The notes under the pieces were generated by a model that did not search any database, had not been told where the DNA came from, and saw nothing but the letters and a program-made list of their open reading frames with translations. Position numbers and translations under genes: made by a program. Below, piece by piece: positions 1 through 5,196 of a stretch of 5,196 bases of DNA (position 1 is its first letter; every line of letters starts with the position of its first letter). The stretch covers positions 1-5,196 of the forward strand of contig JAJKIL010000382.1 in the NCBI GenBank assembly GCA_021154515.1, given 5' to 3'. The stretch comes from Niastella sp. Its GTDB lineage: Bacteria; Bacteroidota; Bacteroidia; Chitinophagales; Chitinophagaceae.

Positions 1-1494
1 ATTGACTTTACCGGTTTGTACAGTGCGCAACAAAACGATTTCTTTGGGAGCAGCACAGTAGGCACCGGTTTTGTGAATGATGACCTGTCGTACAAAAATT
101 TAAGCGCTGCAGCCACGCTGAGTGCAGGCTATGTAGGTTACTTTAACGGAGCGAACGTGTACGGTTCCTACCAGAACCGGAGCACGCTGATTTCGCAAAT
201 GGGGCGGTTGAATTATAATTACGACAGCCGTTACCTGTTTACGGTTACAGCCCGCCGGGACGGCTATTCCGCCTTTGGCGCCAATACCGACAAATACGGC
301 TTGTTCCCTTCTTTTGCATTGGGTTGGAACATCAGCAATGAAAAATTCATGACCCCGCTGTCATTTGTAAACAACCTGAAACTGCGGGTGTCTTATGGTA
401 AATCGGGTAACCAGGCGGTTGATCCTAACGGAACGGCTTTTACGGATGCCCCCGTTCGGGTACCTTATAACGGAATCAGCACGATTGGGGTAATTACCAG
501 CAATACCATGGGGAATAGAGACCTGCATTGGGAAACCACCAAGGGATTCAATACGGGGATCGATTTTTCTGTGTTGAACAACCGCATTACCGGTACCATT
601 GAATACTACAGCACCAGAACGGAAGATATTCTGCTGAAACGCAACCTGCCTACGGCAACCGGATATTTAAATGTGTGGGATAACCTGGGGAAATTAGCGA
701 ATCATGGTATAGAAATAAGCCTGAGCACCATCAACGTGAAAGCAGGAGATTTTAAATGGGAAACCATGTTGAATTTCGCCCGCAACCGCAATAAGATCCT
801 TGACCTGTATGGCGATAAAAAAGACGATCTGGGGAACCGCTGGTTTATTGGTCAGCCCCTTTTTGTGATCTATGATTATGTGATGCAGGGCGTTTGGCAG
901 CAAGGCGAAGATGCTTCTTCGCAGGACCCCGGAGTTAAACCCGGCGACCTGAAGTTTGCCGATAAGGATGGCAGTAAAACCATTACGGCCGATGACAAAC
1001 GCATCCTGGGTTCCACTTTACCTAAATGGATCGGTGGCATCACCAATACTTTCCATTACAGGAACTGGCACCTGAACATTTTTATTCAAACCTCCCGGGG
1101 CGCTATCAAGAACAACGTAAACCTCACCTGGGCCGATGAAGCAGGTCGCATGAACACCGCTAAAGAGATCGGCTACTGGACGGCAGAGAACAAAAGCAAT
1201 ACCCGGCCTTCATTGGCTTATACCAACAGCCGGGGATATGGATATGCTTCAGACAACAGTTATACCCGCATAAAAGACGCTACGCTGAGTTACACAACTC
1301 CTCAACGGCTGTTAACCAAAACCGGACTGGGCAGTCTTACATTTTATCTAAGTGGTCGTAACCTGTATACATTCACCAATTGGGTTGGCTGGGACCCTGA
1401 AAATGATTTCACCTTCAGGGGCAATGGCGGCTGGGATAATAATTACCCGCTGGTAAGGTCATTCATATTTGGGGTGAATGTAGGACTCCGTTAA
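1..1494 (+). CDS. SusC-like TonB-dependent outer-membrane transporter, C-terminal part (5' end outside window)
   Basis: The reading frame is open from base 1 to TAA at 1492-1494 and gives 497 residues, about half of a usual SusC protein (roughly 1000 residues). The signal peptide, carboxypeptidase-like domain, TonB box and plug lie upstream of the window. What remains is beta-barrel. Family marks are RRDGYSAFG at residues 85-93, within the strand-rich block after NYDSRYLF. Another is an acidic loop with DKDG at 321-324 and ITADDKR just after it, the place where SusC proteins usually carry a calcium-loop-like D-x-D-G stretch. A third is NLYTFTNWVGWDPE at 454-467, close to the C-terminus. SusC proteins import oligosaccharides across the outer membrane with TonB energy and a SusD lid. 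The chain ends VGLR rather than in an aromatic residue. The frame is intact with no internal break. The SusD gene follows after 25 bp, so the two are almost certainly co-transcribed. The family call is firm; the substrate is unknown. Confidence 0.96.
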   Translation: MDFTGLYSAQQNDFFGSSTVGTGFVNDDLSYKNLSAAATLSAGYVGYFNGANVYGSYQNRSTLISQMGRLNYNYDSRYLFTVTARRDGYSAFGANTDKYGLFPSFALGWNISNEKFMTPLSFVNNLKLRVSYGKSGNQAVDPNGTAFTDAPVRVPYNGISTIGVITSNTMGNRDLHWETTKGFNTGIDFSVLNNRITGTIEYYSTRTEDILLKRNLPTATGYLNVWDNLGKLANHGIEISLSTINVKAGDFKWETMLNFARNRNKILDLYGDKKDDLGNRWFIGQPLFVIYDYVMQGVWQQGEDASSQDPGVKPGDLKFADKDGSKTITADDKRILGSTLPKWIGGITNTFHYRNWHLNIFIQTSRGAIKNNVNLTWADEAGRMNTAKEIGYWTAENKSNTRPSLAYTNSRGYGYASDNSYTRIKDATLSYTTPQRLLTKTGLGSLTFYLSGRNLYTFTNWVGWDPENDFTFRGNGGWDNNYPLVRSFIFGVNVGLR

Positions 1495-1519
1495 TTGATC
1501 AACTTAAACTTTACGAAAA

Positions 1520-3136
1520 ATGAAAAAGCATATCATCATTATAGTTTGTATGTATGGGGTATTGCAGGGATTGTCTTCATGCAATAAAAAATTCCTCGAC
1601 GAAAAATTGTATTCCAGCTATGCACCCGAAACCCTTACGGATTCACTGGGGTTTGATGCTGCTGCCATCGGGATGTATTATCAATTGGGATTGTTCTTTT
1701 CAAAAAGCGATCAGCAGGGCTGGCCCAGCGTTTGGAATGCCGGTACTGATATTGCCTGGGTACCGCCCACGCAAAAACAGGGCATTGAAGTGCCGTATTA
1801 CGATTATACCCAGTTGATCTCAACAGATGGCGCTGCCAGCTTTACCTGGCAATGGGCGTATCAATTGATCAATAATGCCAATAATATTATCGCCAATGCC
1901 GAAAACCCTGCGCTCACCAAGGTATCGCAGTCTGGTAAAGATGGTTTTAATGCCGAAGCCCGTTTCTTCAGGGCATACGCGTACAACATGCTGGCTACCC
2001 TGTATGGGAAAGTGCCCATTGTTACCGAACCGCTTACCAAAGCAAAAACTGATTTTGTACGGGCGCCACTCGATGACGTGAACAATTTAATAGTGGCCGA
2101 CCTGACTTATTCCATTGACAAACTGCCCACCATTGACAATGAAAAATCAAATGCGAGGAATAAATTGTTTGGGCGGGCTAACAAGGCCATGGGCCAGCAA
2201 TTACTGGCCGAAGTGTATTTGCGCATAGGTAAGAACGATCTGGCCGAAGCACAATGTAAGGCGATCATCCAGAGTGGAAAATTCAGTCTTACTACTGCAC
2301 GCTATGGTATAAGGGCCAGTCAACCCGGTGATCCTTTCTCCGATATGTTTATTTATGGCAATCAACGCTACGCTCAGGGCAATAAAGAGGCCATCTGGGT
2401 ATTTGAACTGGAGAATACCAGTTCAGTGGTGGGTGGTTATAGTGGTTCGCCGCAGCAACGCCGTAACTGGGGCGCTGCTTATTACCAGATCACCGATATG
2501 ACCATCTGCGATTCGCTGGGTGGCAGAGGTATTGGCAGAATGCGGTTGACCGATTGGGTGGTATATGGATTGTACGGAGCAGGCGACATGCGTAATTCGG
2601 AATATAATATTCGTCACAAGTTTTATTACAATACGGCAGGAAAGCCAAGTTATGGACAACTGATCCCTTACGTGGGTGCTGATACGGTATTTAAAATAGC
2701 GCCGCATACAACCAAATGGTATCAATATGATCCGAATGATGCATTTGGGTTTGCCATGGTAAAGGATTTTATTTTAATGCGTTTGGGTGAAACCTATTTA
2801 TTGATGGCGGAAGCGCAGTTCAAACAAAACAAACTCACTGATGCAGCCGCCTCACTGAACGTGATCAGGGCCCGGGCAAATGCTACGCCGGTAGCTGCGA
2901 GTGACGTAACCATGGATTATATTCTGGATGAAAGGGCCCGAGAGTTGCTGGCCGAAGAAAACCGCCGCATGACCCTGATGCGTACCAAAACTTTAGTGGA
3001 CAGAACTACTAAATACAATACGCAAAAAATTAACCCGGTATTGGGCATAACCAGCAAACACCTGTTGTTGCCCATTCCGCAGTCGGAGCGGGATTTGAAC
3101 AAGGATGCTGTTCTTGAACAAAATGATGGGTATTAA
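1520..3136 (+). CDS. SusD/RagB-like surface glycan-binding lipoprotein
   Basis: Complete, 538 residues, a normal SusD length. The N-terminus has two lysines, a hydrophobic stretch and the lipobox LSSC with Cys21. This predicts a lipid-anchored outer-membrane protein, and the following CNKKFLDEK is the common SusD opening. AEARFFRAYAY at 145-155 marks the helical N-terminal (TPR-like) half. RLGETYLLMAEAQ at 421-433, ILDERARELLAEENRR at 468-483 and LLPIPQSERDLN at 515-526 mark the RagB/SusD C-terminal half, and the usual ending near QNDGY is present. SusD proteins bind glycan at the cell surface and close over the partner SusC barrel. They have no catalytic role. The ATG at 1520 is chosen because the signal peptide starts there and the SusC stop is 25 bp upstream. 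The preceding ACGAAAA is A-rich with no Shine-Dalgarno motif, as is usual in Bacteroidota. The gene pairs with the upstream SusC; the ligand cannot be read from the sequence. Confidence 0.97.
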   Translation: MKKHIIIIVCMYGVLQGLSSCNKKFLDEKLYSSYAPETLTDSLGFDAAAIGMYYQLGLFFSKSDQQGWPSVWNAGTDIAWVPPTQKQGIEVPYYDYTQLISTDGAASFTWQWAYQLINNANNIIANAENPALTKVSQSGKDGFNAEARFFRAYAYNMLATLYGKVPIVTEPLTKAKTDFVRAPLDDVNNLIVADLTYSIDKLPTIDNEKSNARNKLFGRANKAMGQQLLAEVYLRIGKNDLAEAQCKAIIQSGKFSLTTARYGIRASQPGDPFSDMFIYGNQRYAQGNKEAIWVFELENTSSVVGGYSGSPQQRRNWGAAYYQITDMTICDSLGGRGIGRMRLTDWVVYGLYGAGDMRNSEYNIRHKFYYNTAGKPSYGQLIPYVGADTVFKIAPHTTKWYQYDPNDAFGFAMVKDFILMRLGETYLLMAEAQFKQNKLTDAAASLNVIRARANATPVAASDVTMDYILDERARELLAEENRRMTLMRTKTLVDRTTKYNTQKINPVLGITSKHLLLPIPQSERDLNKDAVLEQNDGY

Positions 3137-3153
3137 GGCTTGTTTAGAGAGCA

Positions 3154-3188
3154 GAAGTAGGAAGTAAGATGTAAGAAGCAGGAAGTTG
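3154..3188 (+). repeat. Degenerate heptamer tandem repeat (GAAGTAA type), five units
   Basis: Five contiguous 7-bp units start 17 bp after the SusD stop: GAAGTAG (3154), GAAGTAA (3161), GATGTAA (3168), GAAGCAG (3175) and GAAGTTG (3182). Each differs from GAAGTAA by no more than two bases. The last unit resembles the octamers that follow, so the 7-bp array grades into an 8-bp array. It is non-coding, with no plausible ORF on either strand. Its function is unknown; slippage-generated intergenic sequence is the simplest reading. Confidence 0.75.
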
Positions 3189-3212
3189 AAAAGTTGATAA
3201 GTTAACAAGTTG
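3189..3212 (+). repeat. Octamer repeat, + orientation (ACAAGTTG family), left arm of inverted pair
   Basis: Three contiguous 8-bp units, AAAAGTTG (3189), ATAAGTTA (3197) and ACAAGTTG (3205), follow the heptamers with no gap. They share the core AAGTT followed by G or A. The stretch AAGTTAACAAGTTGA at 3199-3213 is the exact reverse complement of 3270-3284. The same family recurs at 4604-4651. Confidence 0.8.
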
Positions 3213-3235
3213 ATATGGGCTTGCGCCTGGAAACC

Positions 3236-3249
3236 GGTAACAGGTAATG
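3236..3249 (+). repeat. GGTAACA / GGTAATG heptamer pair
   Basis: Two adjacent 7-mers, GGTAACA (3236-3242) and GGTAATG (3243-3249), differ at two positions. They sit between the two inverted octamer arrays. AGGTAA (3242-3247) can also pair with TTACCT (3254-3259) across a 6-base loop, giving a small hairpin. Two copies alone is weak evidence; the 7-bp period shared with nearby sequence is the reason to record it. Confidence 0.4.
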
Positions 3250-3254
3250 GATTT

Positions 3255-3294
3255 TACCTTGTCAACGCGTCAACTTGTTAACTTTTCAACCTTA
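3255..3294 (-). repeat. Octamer repeat, - orientation, right arm of inverted pair
   Basis: Read on the minus strand from 3294 to 3255, five 8-bp units appear: TAAGGTTG, AAAAGTTA, ACAAGTTG, ACGCGTTG and ACAAGGTA. This is the family seen at 3189-3212 and 4604-4651, in the opposite orientation. TCAACTTGTTAACTT at 3270-3284 is a perfect 15-base complement of 3199-3213 across a 56-base spacer. GTTGAAAAGTT also begins both arms, but the left arm carries one extra octamer. A transcript through here could fold into a long-loop stem. No T-run follows it, so it does not look like an intrinsic terminator. Confidence 0.8.
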
Positions 3295-3379
3295 AAACAT
3301 GTGCTTAAAATGACAGGATGCTTATTATAATACCAAAACAGCCTACTATTTATAACCTTTAAATTGCTATATAATTTCC

Positions 3380-3387
3380 TATTTTCG
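3380..3387 (+). promoter_or_regulatory. Candidate Bacteroidota -7 promoter element before the GH88 gene
   Basis: TATTTTCG matches the Bacteroidota -7 consensus TAnnTTTG at all but one position and lies 20 bp before the ATG at 3408. The surrounding 3301-3390 stretch is clearly AT-rich compared with the coding DNA. No convincing TTG-type -33 element is found at the expected distance; only a TTTA at 3358-3361 falls near it. If real, it would give a very short leader and let GH88-GH2 be transcribed apart from SusC-SusD. This is a weak call made on pattern only. Confidence 0.3.
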
Positions 3388-3407
3388 ACCGCAAATTGAA
3401 ACTATAC

Positions 3408-4616
3408 ATGAGAGTGCACGCGATTGTTCCTTTTATTTTAGTAAGCGTTATTACGATTGGCAATGCTTGTCAGGCCCAAAAGAGATCAGTTTCCAGAAAC
3501 CCGCTTTTGCAAACCATTCAGACAGACTTTGAAGATGGGGCAAAGCAATACAAAGTATTAAAGGCAGCAACGCCGCCCGACAGCTTTCCCAAAACCTATT
3601 TTCCGCAAACAGGTAAAGCTCAACACAGCAACTCCGGTTGGTGGTGCAGCGGTTTTTATCCTGGTACCTTGTTATACCTGTATGAGCAAACACACGACAC
3701 GGCATTGTACAACGAAGCCGTTCGCAAACTGAGCATTTTACAAAAAGAACAATTTAATAAAGGCACCCATGACCTGGGTTTTATGATGTACTGCAGTTTT
3801 GGTAACGCCAATCGCATAAAACCATCAGCGGAGTACAGGGAAATATTACTCAACAGCGCCAAATCGCTCAGCACCCGGTTTAACCCAACCGTAGGCTGTA
3901 TAAAATCATGGGATTCTAAAGATCCATCCGACTTCCTGGTGATCATCGATAATATGATGAACCTGGAATTGCTGTTTGAAGAAACAAAGGCTACCGGTGA
4001 TTCTTCTTTCTACAAGATTGCCGTTGCCCATGCCAATACCACGATGAAAAATCATTTCCGCCCCGATTACAGTTCCTACCACGTGTTGAATTATGATATG
4101 AACACCGGGGCTGTAAAAGAAAAGAAAACTGCACAGGGCTATGCCAATGAATCGGCCTGGGCGCGCGGGCAGGCATGGGGTTTATATGGTTATACGGTTT
4201 GCTATCGCGAAACAAAAGATGTGCGTTACCTGCAACAGGCGCAACATATAGCGGCCTTCATTTTAAAGAACCCAAACCTGCCGGCCGATAAAATTCCTTA
4301 TTGGGATTTTAATGCACCCGATATTCCCAATGCCCTGCGCGATGCATCAGCCGCAGCTGTTATGGCCTCAGCGCTTATTGAGTTGAGCCAGTATACTAAA
4401 AGCAAGGATGCCAAAGAATACAGGGATGTAGCAGCTACCATTATTAAAAATTTATCTGCTCCTGCATATAAAGCCGCTGCCGGCGCCAATGGTGGTTTTA
4501 TTCTGCAACACGGGGTAGGGCATAAGCCTGCTGGGTCAGAGGTAGATGTTCCTTTGACGTATGGAGATTATTACTTTATAGAAGCTTGTAAGCGTTATAA
4601 GGAATTAGTTAAATAG
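3408..4616 (+). CDS. Family GH88 unsaturated glucuronyl hydrolase, periplasmic
   Basis: Complete, 402 residues. It removes the 4,5-unsaturated uronic acid that polysaccharide lyases leave at the non-reducing end of oligosaccharides, by hydration of the double bond. Family marks are WWCSGFYPG at 78-86, HDLGFM with Asp122, IIDNMMNLELLFE with Asp181, His225 in SSYHV, and WARGQAW at 251-257 with Arg253 and Trp257. Spacings of Asp181-His225 (44), Asp181-Arg253 (72) and Arg253-Trp257 (4) equal those I recall for Bacillus sp. GL1 UGL (Asp149, His193, Arg221, Trp225). Asp122 corresponds to Asp88 with a two-residue difference. The active site therefore looks intact. The N-terminus is a signal peptide, probably cut after CQA near residue 24. 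GNAC is a poor lipobox, so a soluble periplasmic enzyme is likelier than a lipoprotein. I choose ATG 3408 over the in-frame TTG at 3396 because the signal peptide starts there. The GH2 gene follows after 63 bp. Confidence 0.95.
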   Translation: MRVHAIVPFILVSVITIGNACQAQKRSVSRNPLLQTIQTDFEDGAKQYKVLKAATPPDSFPKTYFPQTGKAQHSNSGWWCSGFYPGTLLYLYEQTHDTALYNEAVRKLSILQKEQFNKGTHDLGFMMYCSFGNANRIKPSAEYREILLNSAKSLSTRFNPTVGCIKSWDSKDPSDFLVIIDNMMNLELLFEETKATGDSSFYKIAVAHANTTMKNHFRPDYSSYHVLNYDMNTGAVKEKKTAQGYANESAWARGQAWGLYGYTVCYRETKDVRYLQQAQHIAAFILKNPNLPADKIPYWDFNAPDIPNALRDASAAAVMASALIELSQYTKSKDAKEYRDVAATIIKNLSAPAYKAAAGANGGFILQHGVGHKPAGSEVDVPLTYGDYYFIEACKRYKELVK

Positions 4617-4651
4617 TTGATCAGTTGACAAGTTAACAAGTTGACAAGGTT
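4604..4651 (+). repeat. Octamer repeat array across the GH88 stop codon and the GH88-GH2 gap
   Basis: Six contiguous 8-bp units run in phase: ATTAGTTA (4604), AATAGTTG (4612), ATCAGTTG (4620), ACAAGTTA (4628), ACAAGTTG (4636) and the degenerate ACAAGGTT (4644). The first five share A, two variable bases, AGTT, then A or G. The array contains the GH88 stop TAG at 4614-4616 and most of the codons for the last Leu-Val-Lys. It fills most of the space before the GH2 gene. The family is the one at 3189-3212 and, inverted, at 3255-3294. Its role is unknown. Confidence 0.8.
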
Positions 4652-4665
4652 GCCGATTGCCGATT
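4652..4665 (+). repeat. GCCGATT heptamer, exact tandem duplication
   Basis: GCCGATT occurs twice back to back (4652-4658 and 4659-4665), directly after the octamer array and 14 bp before the GH2 start. It is another 7-bp period, unrelated in sequence to GAAGTAA. Two copies may be chance, but the position beside other short-period repeats makes slippage or a shared origin plausible. Confidence 0.55.
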
Positions 4666-4679
4666 CACGAAATAAACAT

Positions 4680-5196
4680 ATGAGATCAAAATATCTAATA
4701 GTTGCAATAGCAACTTGCATAAGTACGATTGCTTTTGGCCAAACTGCCTTAATCACTGATATAGGGGCAAGAAAAATAAGTAGCCTCAATGGTAAATGGC
4801 AATATATAATCGATCCTTATGGAACGGGTTTTTATGATTACCGGTTCCAGGAGCGTAAGGAAAACGACCGCGAAGCTTATTGGACAACCGATGTGCCGGT
4901 TGATAAAACCGATCGCAAGGAACATCAATTCAACGATAAATACACTTTACAGGTTCCAGGCGACTGGAACTCGCAGGCTGAAAAATTCCTGTACTACGAA
5001 GGCATAGTGTGGTATAAAAGATCCTTTGATTTCACAAAGAGCAATCCTGCCAATAAAGTATACCTGTATTTCGGCGCCGTGAACTATGAAGCGGATGTAT
5101 ACCTCAATGGTAAAAAACTGGGGAAACATAAAGGTGGATTTACGCCTTTCAATTTTGAGGTGCCTGATTCGGTTCTGAAAAGCACGGGCAATTACC
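4680..5196 (+). CDS. Family GH2 glycoside hydrolase (beta-glucuronidase/beta-galactosidase type), N-terminal part (3' end outside window)
   Basis: The frame opens at ATG 4680 and runs without a stop to the window edge, giving 172 residues plus one base. Residues 1-20 form a signal peptide with likely cleavage at AFG-Q21, predicting a periplasmic or exported enzyme. The rest is the GH2 N-terminal sugar-binding jelly roll: SLNGKWQYIIDPYGTG at 35-50, VPGDWNSQ at 92-99, YYEGIVWYKRSF at 105-116, FGAVNYEADVYLNG at 131-144 and HKGGFTPF at 149-156. The last two parallel the matching region of E. coli beta-glucuronidase. The TIM barrel and both catalytic glutamates are beyond the window, so activity and specificity cannot be confirmed. 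The GH88 neighbour favours a uronate-containing substrate, hence beta-glucuronidase as a first guess, but beta-galactosidase is possible. The ATG is preferred because it begins the signal peptide. AAATAAACAT precedes it, A-rich with no Shine-Dalgarno motif. Probably co-transcribed with GH88. Confidence 0.9.
   Translation, partial: MRSKYLIVAIATCISTIAFGQTALITDIGARKISSLNGKWQYIIDPYGTGFYDYRFQERKENDREAYWTTDVPVDKTDRKEHQFNDKYTLQVPGDWNSQAEKFLYYEGIVWYKRSFDFTKSNPANKVYLYFGAVNYEADVYLNGKKLGKHKGGFTPFNFEVPDSVLKSTGNY

Noticed and set aside
1495..1502. TTGATCAA palindrome in the SusC-SusD gap
   Set aside because: An 8-bp palindrome is expected often by chance and has no second copy or stem context here.
1554..2081. 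Plus-strand out-of-frame ORFs of 87 and 68 codons inside the SusD gene
   Set aside because: They lie wholly within an intact, well-recognised SusD frame and show no family motif, start context or signal peptide.
2993..3208. Minus-strand ORF of 71 codons entering the SusD-GH88 gap, with a hydrophobic leucine-rich N-terminus
   Set aside because: Most of it is antisense to the SusD coding sequence. The leucine-rich start is the translation of the heptamer/octamer repeats, so it is low-complexity and not a membrane segment of a real gene.
3199..3284. Intrinsic (rho-independent) terminator after SusD
   Set aside because: The inverted repeat is AT-rich, has a 56-base loop and is not followed by a T-run, so it does not fit the usual form.
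3154..3294. CRISPR array or a mobile MITE-like element
   Set aside because: The units are 7-8 bp with no spacers, which excludes CRISPR. No target-site duplication or transposase-like end is visible around the inverted pair.
3408..3480. Lipoprotein signal in the GH88 protein (GNAC)
   Set aside because: Position -3 before the Cys is Gly instead of Leu/Val/Ile and -2 is Asn, a poor lipobox. Cleavage after the nearby CQA by signal peptidase I fits better.
3451..4489. Several minus-strand ORFs of 63-96 codons opposite the GH88 gene
   Set aside because: They are antisense shadows of a conserved enzyme, with no recognisable domain and no promoter-like sequence.
4819..5007. Plus-strand ORF of 62 codons near the right end
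   Set aside because: It is out of frame inside the GH2 gene, whose own frame is open from 4680 to the window edge and carries clear GH2 motifs.

Overview
The window is part of a polysaccharide-utilisation locus (PUL) from a member of the Bacteroidota. The evidence is a SusC-like TonB-dependent transporter followed directly by a SusD-like lipoprotein, no Shine-Dalgarno-like sequence before the starts, and A-rich leaders. Protein style and the simple repeats between genes suggest a soil or rhizosphere Chitinophagaceae-type organism. That placement is an impression, not a result.

Layout, all on the + strand: (1) 1-1494, the C-terminal 497 residues of a SusC-like outer-membrane transporter, cut at the left edge. 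(2) 1520-3136, a complete SusD-like glycan-binding lipoprotein, 25 bp downstream. (3) 3137-3407, a 271-bp gap holding heptamer and octamer repeats, including a 15-bp perfect inverted pair, followed by an AT-rich candidate promoter. (4) 3408-4616, a complete family GH88 unsaturated glucuronyl hydrolase with a signal peptide and the expected catalytic residues. (5) 4617-4679, a 63-bp gap almost filled by a second octamer array that also covers the GH88 stop codon, plus a GCCGATT duplication. (6) 4680-5196, the first 172 residues of a secreted GH2 enzyme (beta-glucuronidase or beta-galactosidase type), cut at the right edge. This last gene has no stop codon in the window.

Inferred pathway: SusD captures an oligosaccharide at the cell surface, SusC imports it, and the periplasmic GH88 removes the 4,5-unsaturated uronic acid that a polysaccharide lyase leaves at the non-reducing end. 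The GH2 enzyme would then remove a beta-linked uronic acid or galactose. The target is therefore probably an acidic, uronate-containing polysaccharide. No lyase or regulator lies in the window, so the substrate cannot be named.

The genes belong to known families. The least ordinary signal is between them: short repeats of 7-bp and 8-bp period, in both orientations, one array running through a stop codon. I see no sign of a new defence or mobile system, no RNA gene and no CRISPR array.
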